NCBI RefSeq assembly: GCF_018304965.1
Contig: NZ_JAGQED010000011.1
Location: forward strand, 1-64,000
DNA length: 64,000 nt
Source of the DNA: Collimonas antrihumi
GTDB lineage: Bacteria; Pseudomonadota; Gammaproteobacteria; Burkholderiales; Burkholderiaceae_D
Direction of reading: 5' to 3'
Shown: piece by piece, positions 44,935 to 54,529 of the stretch
How positions within the stretch are numbered: position 1 is the stretch's first letter
How the letters are laid out: each line of letters starts with the position of its first letter
The notes under the pieces: generated by a model
What the model was told of the DNA's origin: nothing
Databases searched by the model: none
What the model saw: only the letters and a program-made list of their open reading frames with translations
Position numbers and translations under genes: made by a program

Positions 44935-45906
44935 TCAGGCGTAATACTGTTTTGCGTACTCCCGATATTGGTAGATCGGCCCGTCGCCGCTGCACAATCT
45001 GGGGTGAGTCAGATGTTTCTTGTAGTTGAGTACCTTGAAGTCCTGCTCGACTTCGAAAGTAAAGCGCTCGATCCATGGCTTGCCAACCATTTCATTGATC
45101 TCCCTGGAACCGAGATCCTTGACGTACAGTCGTATGGTTTGCAAGAAGCTTTCGTTGTCGATCGGTGTGGTGGAGATAACGAAATTGGTGGCCCAGCCTT
45201 GACCCTCGAACAGTTGATTAATGGTCGTGACGCCGGTGAAATTCACTTCCAGATTCTTGATGCTGAACTGTTCGGCATCGGGGTCGATCTGGTAGTCGAC
45301 GAACAGGCCATGCGGCTTGCGATCCATGTTGCGCATCACCGGCATGTTGGCAGCGCCGTGCAGTTGCACGATATGGGCGGTATCGAACAAGTTCTCGAAA
45401 ATATCCCGGAACGGGCTGGTGCTGACCCATTGCCGGGTGTCGAACAGCACCCACTTATCCTGCTGCAACGCGGTGCTGACATACGGCTCGAAATCCGGCA
45501 TTCCACCTTGCGGGTGATACCACATCAACACCATGCCGTCGACTTCACGGGTCAGGTGCAATGTCAGGCTGAGACTGTTCGATTGCGGTATGCCGGCGTA
45601 CGGAACGTTGACGCAATGGCCTTGTTCGCCATCCCATTTCCATTTGTGAAAAGGGCAGGTAATCGCACCATCCTCGATGCAGCCGTCATGCGAAGCGAGA
45701 TGGGCGCCCAGATGCGGGCAATAGGCATCGGCTACCTGGGCAGCGCCGGATTTGGTGCGGTAGACAATCAGTTGCTGGTTCAGGTAGCTGACCGGCTTCA
45801 GCGTGTCGGCGCTGATTTCGTGGGCATCGGCGACGCAGTACCAGCCTCTGGGGAAGGCGATTTCCGGTACGCGGAATTTCATTGGAATGGGTTGGATACT
45901 TGACAT
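44935..45906 (-). CDS. Rieske non-heme iron oxygenase, alpha-type subunit
   Basis: 323 residues. Rieske 2Fe-2S cluster ligands CPHLGAHL and CPFHKWKW lie in the N-terminal third. The catalytic mononuclear iron site is FDTAHIVQLH (Asp, His, His). The length and IYQYREYAKQYYA end fit the KshA/DAF-36-like monooxygenase group, so a sterol-like or other bulky substrate is possible (inference). No reductase or ferredoxin gene is adjacent. It shares strand with the DUF1329 and hydrolase genes. Confidence 0.88.
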   Translation of the reverse strand: MSSIQPIPMKFRVPEIAFPRGWYCVADAHEISADTLKPVSYLNQQLIVYRTKSGAAQVADAYCPHLGAHLASHDGCIEDGAITCPFHKWKWDGEQGHCVNVPYAGIPQSNSLSLTLHLTREVDGMVLMWYHPQGGMPDFEPYVSTALQQDKWVLFDTRQWVSTSPFRDIFENLFDTAHIVQLHGAANMPVMRNMDRKPHGLFVDYQIDPDAEQFSIKNLEVNFTGVTTINQLFEGQGWATNFVISTTPIDNESFLQTIRLYVKDLGSREINEMVGKPWIERFTFEVEQDFKVLNYKKHLTHPRLCSGDGPIYQYREYAKQYYA

Positions 45907-45973
45907 GATGCTGCCGCTCCTGTTTTTAGGTTGATCTTGTTTGATCGATGCGTTCAGACGCGTTCAATAAGCA

Positions 45974-45993
45974 GCCTGCACCAAGGTGCAGGC
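45974..45993. terminator. Hairpin after the amidohydrolase gene
   Basis: GCCTGCACC-AA-GGTGCAGGC, perfect 9-bp arms, 13 bp beyond the amidohydrolase stop and 67 bp before the Rieske start on the minus strand. It has no T-run; it may attenuate read-through. Confidence 0.4.
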
Positions 45994-46006
45994 CAAGCCG
46001 GCGAGG

Positions 46007-47728
46007 TCAGGCAAATTCCGGCACAACGGGGCCGATCAACTGGCCGGGGAAGGCTTTGGTGAACTTGCCGTCGTCGAAGGTCGGAGTGCCGTTGACCAGC
46101 GTCAGGCGAACCGGCGCCGGGTCGCGCGTCCAGCGCCAGATATTGCCGCCATTACCATCCGGGACATCGAACACCTTCTTCATTTCGCGGTGCTTGATTT
46201 CGTCCAGGTGGAAGACCGTGATGTCGGCGCGTTTGCCGACTTTGATTTCGCCGCGGTCGTTCAGTGAAAAGTGATTGGCCAGTTTGCCGGTCTGCACATG
46301 GACGGCTTCTTCAATGGTCAAGGCGCCGGTCTGCTGGACATAATGGGTGAATAGCCGCATGTTTTCGCCCCCGCCGCACAGCATCTGGCCGTGTGCGCCG
46401 GCGTCGCTGATATTGCCCACTGTGTACGGATCTTTTAGCAGACGGATCACCATTTCCTCGTCGATGTCGAATGGTGCAAGATGTACCGTCGATTGCAGAC
46501 CATTCTGAATCAGCCATTCGGCCATCGCGTCGGATGCATGCAAACCGAGCTGCTCTGCATACGCCGCCACGCTGAGCTTGACCGGGCCAATTCCGTTGTC
46601 GGAATTAAGCAGGTAGAGATTCTGCGGTTGCGCCATCGGCGAGTGACGCCATGCATCGTGGTCCCATGAATGGCGAGCGCGGGCACGCCACTCAGGATCG
46701 CGCAACAGGGCCAGTTTGGCGGTCTCGGTGTCGGCCAGCACGACCTCATGCCAGGCGTAATCGTTGGACTGGGCAAAGATCAGGGAGCGATTGACGCTCA
46801 AGGTATAGGTCGGGGAAACATGGGTAAAGCCAGTCCAGAAATCCCGTCCTTCGCTCTTGAAACGCTCGTGCTGTTCGATCATCGGCCCCTGGATATCTTT
46901 CTGGAACTGCAAGGTCGGTACGCCGAGCCATTGCACGCGCACCGTATGTCCTTGGCACAGGCGGCCGATGCGATCGACCTCTGCCGGTCCGGTCTTGCGC
47001 ATGAAGGTATCGACGATGATTTGCAACGAAGTTCCCGGGAAACGATCCAGCACCGTGATCAGCGCCTTGAACTCGGCATCGTCGGCCAACAGGCTGGGGA
47101 CAGGGCGGTCATCGCCGTCGTGGTCGTGCAAGTTGGAGGACAAGCCCAGCGCGCCGGCCGCCAAGGCATCTTCCAGCAACCCACACATGCGGGCGATTTC
47201 ATCGGGTGTCGCGGCCCGGTCCCAGGCTTGCAGGCCCATTATCGCCAGGCGCAAAGCGATATGGCCCACGAAGCTGGCGATATTCGCCGATACCTTGACC
47301 TTCTTGCCAAGCGATTCTTTATAGGCCGACCAGGTTCTCCAGTCCCAGGCAACCGCGCTGACAAAAGGCGCGCTCGGGATATCTTCGAAGAACGAAAATA
47401 TCTTGACCATTTCCATGCGCACTGCCGGGTCTTCGTGCACCGGCGCTACCGAGAAACCGCAGTTGCCCATGATGGTTGTGGTCACGCCGTAACCGGGCAT
47501 CGGATCAAGATCCGGCTGCCACCACATGGTGCCGTCGTAATGGGTGTGGGCTTCGATAAAGCCTGGTGTTACGTAACATCCTTGTGCATCGAAGATGCGC
47601 TCGCCCTGGTGCGGCAGGTTGCGCCCGATTTCTGCAATCGTGTCGCCACGCATGCGTACATCTGCCAGGAATCCTGGTGCGCCTGTGCCATCCACCACGG
47701 TCCCGCCTCGAATCAACAGATCAGCCAT
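46007..47728 (-). CDS. N-acyl-D-amino-acid deacylase-type amidohydrolase
   Basis: 573 residues. Amidohydrolase barrel with HxH metal ligands His61 and His63 in EAHTHYDG, and Cys90 in MGNCGFSVAP, the bridging Cys that marks the D-aminoacylase subgroup. Further ligand positions are in SSNLHDHDG and SDAGAHGQM. It should cleave an N-acyl or related amide bond. It is the first gene of the minus-strand catabolic block and divergent from the HTH regulator across a long palindrome. Confidence 0.9.
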   Translation of the reverse strand: MADLLIRGGTVVDGTGAPGFLADVRMRGDTIAEIGRNLPHQGERIFDAQGCYVTPGFIEAHTHYDGTMWWQPDLDPMPGYGVTTTIMGNCGFSVAPVHEDPAVRMEMVKIFSFFEDIPSAPFVSAVAWDWRTWSAYKESLGKKVKVSANIASFVGHIALRLAIMGLQAWDRAATPDEIARMCGLLEDALAAGALGLSSNLHDHDGDDRPVPSLLADDAEFKALITVLDRFPGTSLQIIVDTFMRKTGPAEVDRIGRLCQGHTVRVQWLGVPTLQFQKDIQGPMIEQHERFKSEGRDFWTGFTHVSPTYTLSVNRSLIFAQSNDYAWHEVVLADTETAKLALLRDPEWRARARHSWDHDAWRHSPMAQPQNLYLLNSDNGIGPVKLSVAAYAEQLGLHASDAMAEWLIQNGLQSTVHLAPFDIDEEMVIRLLKDPYTVGNISDAGAHGQMLCGGGENMRLFTHYVQQTGALTIEEAVHVQTGKLANHFSLNDRGEIKVGKRADITVFHLDEIKHREMKKVFDVPDGNGGNIWRWTRDPAPVRLTLVNGTPTFDDGKFTKAFPGQLIGPVVPEFA

Positions 47729-47802
47729 TCGTCTCTCTCCTTTGTGGTTTTTAAATCGTGCATGGCTATCTTAGGACCAGCTTTTTTTTGACGGGACTAT
47801 TT

Positions 47803-47833
47803 CTAAAAAGGATCATAAAATGATCCCTTTTAG
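47803..47833. promoter_or_regulatory. 31-bp palindromic operator candidate
   Basis: CTAAAAAGGATCAT-AAA-ATGATCCCTTTTAG: 14-bp arms with a single mismatch. It lies in the divergent gap between the amidohydrolase and the HTH regulator, 55 bp before the regulator start and 75 bp before the hydrolase start. Confidence 0.6.
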
Positions 47834-47887
47834 ATCAAACTAAAGTGTTCAACGTCGGCGGGCATCAATTTTTCGGGAATAGATTCG

Positions 47888-48664
47888 ATGGAAAAAGGTT
47901 TGGCGAGGCAGAAAAATAATCGGCAACTGCCATTGTTGGTGGCTTGCCTGAAGCGTTTGTTGCGCGCCCGGGGGATTGGTTATCGTGAGATAGCGCAAAC
48001 GCTGGCAGTGAGCGAACCCACCCTCAAACGCTGGTTCGCGTGCAAAGGCATGACGATCGAGCGGCTCGAAGATCTTTGTACTTTTGCCGATGTGAACTTG
48101 ATTGAGTTAATTGAAATTACTACGCGCGACGCCGACGCGCGCTTGCGTCAGCTAAGTGTCGAGCAGGAACAGGCGCTGGCCGACGATAAGAACCTGGCGT
48201 TCGTGTTTGCCATCATCTTGCGTTCGGGGTCGCCGGACGAGCTCTGGCGAGAACAAGGGCTGGAGCAGGCGGCATTGGTCAGTTACCTGACCCGGCTGGA
48301 TAAGTTACGCCTGATTGATTTATTACCGGGCAATGAGATGCGCCTGCTGACCGTGCGCGATGTCGAATGGCGCAAGGATGGCCCGATGCGCAATCAGGTC
48401 GCCCTGTGGATCATGGCTGAGCATGCCAAATCAACCGCCATGCGGCCGGGCATGCCTTGGGGAGCCGAGCTGGTCCGGTTGTCGGATGCCTCGCTGATCC
48501 GGCTGGAAGAGATGATTCGCGATTTTCAGCGCAATATCCGGCTGCTTGGGGATGCCGAGCGAAATGCTTCGCCGGCGCCGAAAGCGTGGTATTCGCTGAT
48601 GATTGCTTCGAGCCACATCGATCTCGGTGGACTGCCGGCGAAACCGAAGCGGGTCGGTACGTAG
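47888..48664 (+). CDS. HTH (XRE-type) transcriptional regulator
   Basis: 258 residues. N-terminal helix-turn-helix: LRARGIGYREIAQTLAVSEP, TLKRWFACKG. The remainder is a helical domain without a recognised ligand fold (LRSGSPDELWREQGLEQAAL). Divergent from the amidohydrolase across a palindrome, so it is the likely local regulator of the catabolic block and of itself. The C-terminus is short and basic (KPKRVGT). Confidence 0.82.
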   Translation: MEKGLARQKNNRQLPLLVACLKRLLRARGIGYREIAQTLAVSEPTLKRWFACKGMTIERLEDLCTFADVNLIELIEITTRDADARLRQLSVEQEQALADDKNLAFVFAIILRSGSPDELWREQGLEQAALVSYLTRLDKLRLIDLLPGNEMRLLTVRDVEWRKDGPMRNQVALWIMAEHAKSTAMRPGMPWGAELVRLSDASLIRLEEMIRDFQRNIRLLGDAERNASPAPKAWYSLMIASSHIDLGGLPAKPKRVGT

Positions 48665-48671
48665 ACGCCAG

Positions 48672-48698
48672 GTAGGCACAACAACGTGCCCACTCTAC
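48672..48698. terminator. Weak hairpin after the HTH regulator
   Basis: GTAGGCAC and GTGCCCAC pair over 8 positions with one mismatch, loop AACAAC. Similar in sequence to the ribA/fusA hairpin, so perhaps a member of the same intergenic repeat family. Confidence 0.35.
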
Positions 48699-48785
48699 GT
48701 TCTACGTATCAGTTAGGTTAATGCCTTATAGGCACCATCAGGTCATGTCAGGTACTCTGATGAAATCGTCAGGACCGGAGGTCGC

Positions 48786-49115
48786 ATGGCAGCCGTAACA
48801 TTTGATACCTTGAAATTTGTAAAGACACTGGAGGCTGCTGGAATCCCTTTTTCTCAGGCCGAAGCACTTTCTGATGCTGTTCGTGATTCGCATGAGGCGG
48901 CCGATGTCGCGACCAAACGTGACCTTGATGATGTGAGGCGTGATGTAGGTGACGTGAGGCGTGATGTTGATGGCGTGCGTAAAGATATGCACGCAATGGA
49001 GACGCGCATTGACGCTAAGCTTGAAAAGTTGGAGCTACGCTTAACTATCAAGCTAGGCGGCATCGTTGTATGCACACTTGGCGCTTTTACCGTGTTGTCT
49101 AAATGGGGTGCCTGA
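48786..49115 (+). CDS. DUF1640-type coiled-coil membrane protein
   Basis: 109 residues, GGAGGT 4 nt before ATG. The N-terminus FDTLKFVKTLEAAGIPFSQA is the DUF1640 head. A coiled coil with a seven-residue repeat (DVRRDVG, DVRRDVD, GVRKDMH) follows and the protein ends in one membrane segment (GGIVVCTLGAFTVLSKWG). The family is related to the mitochondrial CCDC90/MCUR1 coiled-coil proteins; bacterial function is unknown. The repeat is also visible at DNA level (GTGAGGCGTGATGT twice). Confidence 0.85.
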   Translation: MAAVTFDTLKFVKTLEAAGIPFSQAEALSDAVRDSHEAADVATKRDLDDVRRDVGDVRRDVDGVRKDMHAMETRIDAKLEKLELRLTIKLGGIVVCTLGAFTVLSKWGA

Positions 49116-49177
49116 TCAAATCTACATCATCATCCCGCCATTGACCTTCTCTATCCCAGCTGCAGTCAAAACCAGAA

Positions 49178-49203
49178 CGGGCCAGTGCCTGGACACTGAC
49201 CCG
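49178..49203. terminator. Hairpin between convergent DUF1640 and MHS genes
   Basis: CGGGCCAGTG-CCTGGA-CACTGACCCG: 10-bp arms with one mismatch, 6-nt loop. No T-run. Confidence 0.4.
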
Positions 49204-49260
49204 CTTCGTGATGCCAGATTGATGCATGCACGTTAGTTAAGTCTGGATGGCAGGCTCTAA

Positions 49261-50613
49261 CTAATCGCGGATTTCCAGGGCGCGATTAAGACTGAGCGCA
49301 GCCAGTGAGCAAGCCGCACCCGACAGCAGGTAAAAGCTGACATAAGCCAAACCGAAATGCGCGGACAGTCCAAGCGCCACCAGCGGAGCAAAGCCCGCGC
49401 CGACCAGCCAGGACAGGTCGGAGGTGAGGGCGGCGCCGGTATAGCGGTATTTTGCAGGGAAATTGGCGGTGACTGCGCCGGCAGCCTGGCCATAGGACAG
49501 TCCAAGCAAGCTGAAGCCCAGCAGGATGAATGCGTTTTGACCAAACTCGCCGCCATTCATCAAGCTTGGTACAAAGGCGCTAAGCAACGCGATCAGCAAG
49601 GCACAAGTGCCAAGGGTGGTGCGACGTCCGAAGCGGTCGGCAATCAAGCCGGAGGCGATCACGCCAAGCGCCATCAGCCCCGCGCCAATGACCTGGATGA
49701 TCAGGAAGTCGCTCACCGATCGCATCGAATACAGACTGATCCATGACAGCGGAAACACGGTGACCAGATGGAACAGGGCGTAACTGGCCAAGGCGGCCAG
49801 GGCGCCGATGATGACATTGCGGCCTTGCGAACGCGTCATTTCGAGCGCATTGGTCGGTTCCAGTTCGCGTTCATCGAGCAGATGAGCGTATTCCGGGGTC
49901 GAAACCAGGCGCAAGCGGGCGAACAGCGCCACGACGTTGATGGCAAACGCGACATAGAACGGATAGCGCCAGCCCCAGTCGAGGAAGTCTTCCGTGGTCA
50001 GGTTCGAGATCAGGTAGGCGAACAGGCCGCCGGCGATCATGAAGCCTACCGGCGCACCCAACTGGCCCAGCATGGCGTACCAGCCGCGCTTGTTTTGCGG
50101 CGCATTCAGCGCCAGCAGCGAGGGCAGGCCGTCCCAGGAGCCGCCCAGTGCTATACCCTGGCCGATGCGCAACAGCGACAGCAGGACGATCGAGGCGAAG
50201 CCGAGGTGTTGGAACGTCGGCAGGAAGGCGATGCCGGCCGTGGAAATACCTAGAATGAAGAGCGCCGCGGTAAGTTTGACCTCGCGCCCGAGGCGTTGCT
50301 GGATCGCCATGAACAGCACGGTGCCGAAAGGTCTTGCAAGGAAGGCAAAGGAAAAAATCACGAAGGCGTAAAGCGTGCCTTCCAGTTGCTGCTCAAACGG
50401 AAAGAAAACAGAAGGAAATACCAGCACCGAGGCCATGGCGTAGACGAAAAAATCGAAATATTCAGACGCACGGCCAATAACTACGCCGATAGCGATCTCG
50501 CCCGGGGCGATTTTTGAATGATCTGATTTGGCATTTCGCCCATCACTGACGGCCGAATGCGACGAGAAATTAGCGGAAACTTCGCCATTATGGCTATGGG
50601 TGCTCGTCATCAT
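49261..50613 (-). CDS. MHS-family MFS transporter
   Basis: 450 residues, 12 membrane segments. Opening GVVIGRASEYFDFFVYAMAS and GIALGGSWDGLPSLLAL match the metabolite:H+ symporter family (ShiA/ProP relatives). The usual MHS Glu-Trp (EWFDF) is EYFDF here. The cytoplasmic loop FMAIQQRLGREVKL departs from the G-R-x-G-R-R consensus. Substrate unknown. Divergent from the cyo operon with a 219-bp gap. Confidence 0.87.
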   Translation of the reverse strand: MMTSTHSHNGEVSANFSSHSAVSDGRNAKSDHSKIAPGEIAIGVVIGRASEYFDFFVYAMASVLVFPSVFFPFEQQLEGTLYAFVIFSFAFLARPFGTVLFMAIQQRLGREVKLTAALFILGISTAGIAFLPTFQHLGFASIVLLSLLRIGQGIALGGSWDGLPSLLALNAPQNKRGWYAMLGQLGAPVGFMIAGGLFAYLISNLTTEDFLDWGWRYPFYVAFAINVVALFARLRLVSTPEYAHLLDERELEPTNALEMTRSQGRNVIIGALAALASYALFHLVTVFPLSWISLYSMRSVSDFLIIQVIGAGLMALGVIASGLIADRFGRRTTLGTCALLIALLSAFVPSLMNGGEFGQNAFILLGFSLLGLSYGQAAGAVTANFPAKYRYTGAALTSDLSWLVGAGFAPLVALGLSAHFGLAYVSFYLLSGAACSLAALSLNRALEIRD

Positions 50614-50682
50614 AATATTGTCTCTTATTAGGTTTCTGTTATTGGCACGCCAACCAGCCGTGTCGAACCCTTTCCGATGATG

Positions 50683-50725
50683 AAGTGCAGCACTTGCAAA
50701 TAATGAAACTCTTAAGCTTCATTAT
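50683..50725. promoter_or_regulatory. Two inverted repeats upstream of cyoA
   Basis: AAGTGC-A-GCACTT (50683-50695) and ATAATGAA...TTCATTAT (50700-50725) lie in the MHS/cyo divergent gap. They do not fit FNR or ArcA consensus by eye. Candidate sites for a redox regulator of the oxidase operon. Confidence 0.35.
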
Positions 50726-50832
50726 CCTCGAAGCCCTACACTGGCAAGGGTAGGACAAAACGTCCAATCGCCAACGCGTACCAGTCAGTGTACATTATCA
50801 CGATCTGATAGCTTTGACGGTACTTTTCCCCT

Positions 50833-51771
50833 ATGGTTTCTCACATATTTCGGCGCGGATTGCTCCTCCTTCCCCTTGTTTTGTTGGCTGGTTGCAACAC
50901 TGTGGTGATGAATCCGTCGGGCGACATCGCCTCGCAGCAGGGCCGTCTCATCGTTGTCTCTACCATTTTGATGCTGTTGATCATCGTTCCTGTGATAGCG
51001 CTGACTATATGGTTTGCCTGGCGCTACCGCAAAAATAACACTGCGGCACGTTACGAACCGGACTGGGATCACTCGACCCAGCTGGAGCTTGTGATCTGGG
51101 GCGCGCCGCTGCTCATCATCATCGCTCTCGGCTTGCTGACCTGGATCAGCACCCACACCCTTGACCCGTACCGGCCGATATCGCGCCTGGATGCGGATCG
51201 TCCGATTCCCGCCGACACCAAGACGCTCACGGTAGAAGTGGTGGCGCTGGACTGGAAGTGGCTGTTCATCTATCCGGAACAAGGCATCGCTACCGTCAAT
51301 GAACTGGCTGCGCCGATCGATGTGCCGATCCGCTTCAAGATCACTTCGTCGGCCATCATGAATTCCTTCTTCATTCCCGCACTGGCCGGCCAGATCTACG
51401 CCATGCCGGGCATGCAGACTTCCCTGAACGCGGTGATCAACCGGCCGGGCGAGTACGATGGTTTTTCGGCCAACTACAGCGGCGCCGGATTCTCGGACAT
51501 GAAGTTCAAATTCCACGGCATGACTCCCGAGAATTTCGAGCACTGGGTGCAAACCACCAAGGCAGCAAGCCGCAAACTGGATCGGGCCGATTACCTGCAA
51601 CTCGAGAAGCCAAGCGAGAAGGAGCCGGTACGCTACTACGGCGCGGTTGATCCAAGCCTGTATCACGCCATCCTCAATCGCTGCATCGAGCCAGGCCAGA
51701 TGTGCATGGACAAAATGATGGCTGCCGACGGTGGCCATCAGATGACGAACATGACCAAGCACAATGACTAA
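50833..51771 (+). CDS. cyoA: Cytochrome bo3 ubiquinol oxidase subunit II
   Basis: 312 residues. Lipoprotein signal with lipobox LLAGC, two membrane segments, then a cupredoxin domain. The CuA cysteines are absent (SSAIMNSFFIPALAGQIYAM has none), as in quinol oxidases and unlike cytochrome c oxidases. Includes ALDWKWLFIYPEQGIATVNE. The C-terminal tail is His/Met-rich (MCMDKMMAADGGHQMTNM), comparable with the CyoD tail. First gene of the oxidase operon. Confidence 0.95.
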   Translation: MVSHIFRRGLLLLPLVLLAGCNTVVMNPSGDIASQQGRLIVVSTILMLLIIVPVIALTIWFAWRYRKNNTAARYEPDWDHSTQLELVIWGAPLLIIIALGLLTWISTHTLDPYRPISRLDADRPIPADTKTLTVEVVALDWKWLFIYPEQGIATVNELAAPIDVPIRFKITSSAIMNSFFIPALAGQIYAMPGMQTSLNAVINRPGEYDGFSANYSGAGFSDMKFKFHGMTPENFEHWVQTTKAASRKLDRADYLQLEKPSEKEPVRYYGAVDPSLYHAILNRCIEPGQMCMDKMMAADGGHQMTNMTKHND

Positions 51772-51888
51772 TCGCTTGCAACATGAGCAGGCAGCGCTTG
51801 GTTCTGCCTGCGGCGGCGCTGTAATTTGTGCTGAATTTGCTGAATATACGATGCGCGCCGCGTTTCCCTTTTTCACCGGAAAGTAACG

Positions 51889-53892
51889 ATGCTAGACAAT
51901 ATTGATCTGACCAAGCTGATCTTCGGCCGTCTTACCTGGGAAGCCATTCCCTATCACGAACCGATCCTGCTGGCGACCTTTGCCATGGTAGCCGTCGGCG
52001 GTATCGCAGTGCTGTGGGCGCTGACGCATTTCCGCCTGTGGGGCACTTTATGGCGCGACTGGTTCACCAGCATCGACCACAAGAAGATCGGCATCATGTA
52101 CTGCATACTCGGCCTGGTGATGCTGCTGCGCGGCTTTGCTGATGCCTTGATGATGCGCGCCCAGCAGGCGTTCGCCTTCGGCGATTCGGCCGGCTTCCTG
52201 CCGCCGCATCACTACGATCAGATCTTCACCGCGCACGGAGTGATCATGATTTTCTTCGTCGCCATGCCATTGGTTACCGGCTTGATGAACTACGTCGTGC
52301 CGCTGCAGATCGGTGCGCGCGACGTTGCATTCCCATTCCTGAATAACTTCAGTTTCTGGATGACAGCCTTCGGTGGCGGCCTGGTCATGGCTTCCTTGTT
52401 CGTCGGCGAATTTGCGCGTACCGGCTGGCTGGCGTATCCGCCGCTGTCGGGCATTCTTGCCAGTCCGGATGTGGGGGTCGATTACTATATATGGGCGCTA
52501 CAGATCGCCGGGGTAGGGACGCTGCTATCCGGCGTCAACCTGATTGTGACCATCGTCAAGATGCGCGCACCAGGCATGAACATGATGAAAATGCCGGTAT
52601 TCACCTGGACTGCGTTGTGCACCAACGTGCTGATCGTGGCGGCTTTCCCGGTACTGACCGCGGTGCTCGCCATGTTGGCGCTGGATCGCGTCGTCGGCAC
52701 TAATTTCTTCACCAATGACATGGGCGGCAACGCCATGATGTACGTCAACCTGATCTGGATCTGGGGCCACCCAGAGGTTTACATCCTGATCCTGCCAGCG
52801 TTCGGTATTTTTTCGGAAATCGTGTCGACATTCAGCAGCAAACGCCTGTTCGGGTATACCTCGATGGTTTACGCCACCGTGGTGATTACCATCCTGTCCT
52901 ACCTGGTGTGGCTGCATCACTTCTTCACCATGGGTTCCGGCGCCAGCGTCAATTCTTTCTTCGGCATCACGACGATGATCATTTCGATCCCGACCGGCGC
53001 CAAGATATTCAACTGGCTGTTCACCATGTATCGCGGCCGCATCCGCTTTGAAGTACCAATGCTGTGGACTATCGGCTTCATGATCACCTTCGTCATCGGT
53101 GGCATGACCGGCGTGCTGCTGGCGGTGCCGCCAGCCGACTTCGTCTTGCACAACAGCCTGTTCCTGATCGCCCACTTCCATAATGTGATCATCGGCGGCG
53201 TGTTGTTCGGCATGTTTGCGGGCATCAATTTCTGGTTCCCGAAAGCGTTCGGCTACAAGCTGGATGATTTCTGGGGCAAATGCAGCTTCTGGTTCTGGAC
53301 CATCGGTTTCTACGTCGCCTTCATGCCGCTGTATGTTCTCGGCTTGATGGGTGTAACACGCCGCCTCGGCCATTTCGAAGATCCGTCACTGCAGATCTGG
53401 TTCCAGATCGCAGCGGTTGGCGCGGTATTGATTGCCCTTGGCATCGGCTCGTTCGTGGTGCAGCTGATCGTCAGCTATCGCAATCGTGAAGCGCTGCGCG
53501 ACACCACCGGTGACCCATGGGGCGGGCGCACCCTGGAATGGTCGACTTCGTCGCCGCCGCCAGACTACAACTTCGCGTTCACACCGAAGGTGTACGACAA
53601 TGACGCCTGGCACGACATGAAGAGCCAGGGCTACACCCGGCCGCTGGATGGCTTTACCGCCGTCCACATGCCGAAGAATACCGCTGCCGGCATCATCATC
53701 GCCGGGCTCGCCGCAGCCTGTGGTTTCGCCCTGATCTGGCAAATGTGGCTGGTGGCCGGCCTCGGCTTTGCAGCGCTGGTGGCCGCGGTCATCACCCACA
53801 CCTTCAACTACAACCGCGATTACTACATCTCGGCGGACGAAGTCGTCCGTACCGAGGGTGAACGCACACGCTTGCTGGGTAGCCATGTCTGA
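51889..53892 (+). CDS. cyoB: Cytochrome bo3 ubiquinol oxidase subunit I
   Basis: 667 residues, about 15 membrane segments. Heme and copper ligands: His in [21 protein letters not shown] with the cross-linked Tyr, WLHHFFTMG, and HFHNVIIGG. This is the heme b/heme o3-CuB catalytic subunit that reduces oxygen to water and pumps protons. Overlaps cyoC by 8 bp. Confidence 0.96.
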   Translation: MLDNIDLTKLIFGRLTWEAIPYHEPILLATFAMVAVGGIAVLWALTHFRLWGTLWRDWFTSIDHKKIGIMYCILGLVMLLRGFADALMMRAQQAFAFGDSAGFLPPHHYDQIFTAHGVIMIFFVAMPLVTGLMNYVVPLQIGARDVAFPFLNNFSFWMTAFGGGLVMASLFVGEFARTGWLAYPPLSGILASPDVGVDYYIWALQIAGVGTLLSGVNLIVTIVKMRAPGMNMMKMPVFTWTALCTNVLIVAAFPVLTAVLAMLALDRVVGTNFFTNDMGGNAMMYVNLIWIWGHPEVYILILPAFGIFSEIVSTFSSKRLFGYTSMVYATVVITILSYLVWLHHFFTMGSGASVNSFFGITTMIISIPTGAKIFNWLFTMYRGRIRFEVPMLWTIGFMITFVIGGMTGVLLAVPPADFVLHNSLFLIAHFHNVIIGGVLFGMFAGINFWFPKAFGYKLDDFWGKCSFWFWTIGFYVAFMPLYVLGLMGVTRRLGHFEDPSLQIWFQIAAVGAVLIALGIGSFVVQLIVSYRNREALRDTTGDPWGGRTLEWSTSSPPPDYNFAFTPKVYDNDAWHDMKSQGYTRPLDGFTAVHMPKNTAAGIIIAGLAAACGFALIWQMWLVAGLGFAALVAAVITHTFNYNRDYYISADEVVRTEGERTRLLGSHV

Positions 53893-54529
53893 GATTACAC
53901 AAACTTCCGCCGGCGCCATGGGCGCTAACTCCGGCTCTTTGAGCTCGCGTTTTTTCGTACGCGAGCATCATCCCGAAAACGGCACCTTGCTCGGTTTCTG
54001 GCTGTACCTGATGAGCGATTGCCTGGTATTCGCTTGCCTGTTTGCGACCTACGCCGTAATCGGCCGTAACTATGCAGGCGGCCCGACGGGCGCCGAGCTG
54101 TTCGACCTGCCATTGGTGGCAATCAACACGACGTTGTTGTTACTGTCGTCGATCACCTATGGTTTCGCCATGCTGGAGATGCAGCGCAAACGCCAGGGCG
54201 CTACCTTGGCCTGGCTGGCAGTGACCGGTTTGTTCGGCGCTTGCTTTATCGGCATCGAGCTGTATGAATTCGCGCATCTGATCCATGAAGGCGCAGGACC
54301 GCAACGCAGCGGCTTCCTGACATCATTCTTCGCATTGGTGGCAACGCACGGCTTGCACGTCACCTTCGGCATCGTCTGGCTGATCACGCTGATGTTCCAG
54401 GTCAAGCGCCATGGACTGACCCCTGAGAACGGCCGGCGCCTGATGTGCCTGTCCATGTTCTGGCACTTTCTGGACGTGGTCTGGATCGGCGTCTTCACCT
54501 TTGTCTATCTGATGGGAGTTTTGCCATGA
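53885..54529 (+). CDS. cyoC: Cytochrome bo3 ubiquinol oxidase subunit III
   Basis: 214 residues from ATG 53885, inside the end of cyoB. Five membrane segments; [20 protein letters not shown] and [18 protein letters not shown] are diagnostic of subunit III. Stop overlaps the cyoD start as ATGA. Confidence 0.95.
   Translation: MSEITQTSAGAMGANSGSLSSRFFVREHHPENGTLLGFWLYLMSDCLVFACLFATYAVIGRNYAGGPTGAELFDLPLVAINTTLLLLSSITYGFAMLEMQRKRQGATLAWLAVTGLFGACFIGIELYEFAHLIHEGAGPQRSGFLTSFFALVATHGLHVTFGIVWLITLMFQVKRHGLTPENGRRLMCLSMFWHFLDVVWIGVFTFVYLMGVLP

Noticed and set aside
44968-45903. 311-codon open frame on the plus strand
   Set aside because: Antisense shadow of the Rieske oxygenase gene, whose cluster and iron motifs are intact.
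46670-47791. 373-codon open frame on the plus strand
   Set aside because: Antisense shadow of the amidohydrolase; no family pattern.
52525-53373. 282-codon open frame on the minus strand
   Set aside because: Antisense to cyoB; His/Asp/Glu-rich composition is typical of an antisense reading of membrane protein genes.
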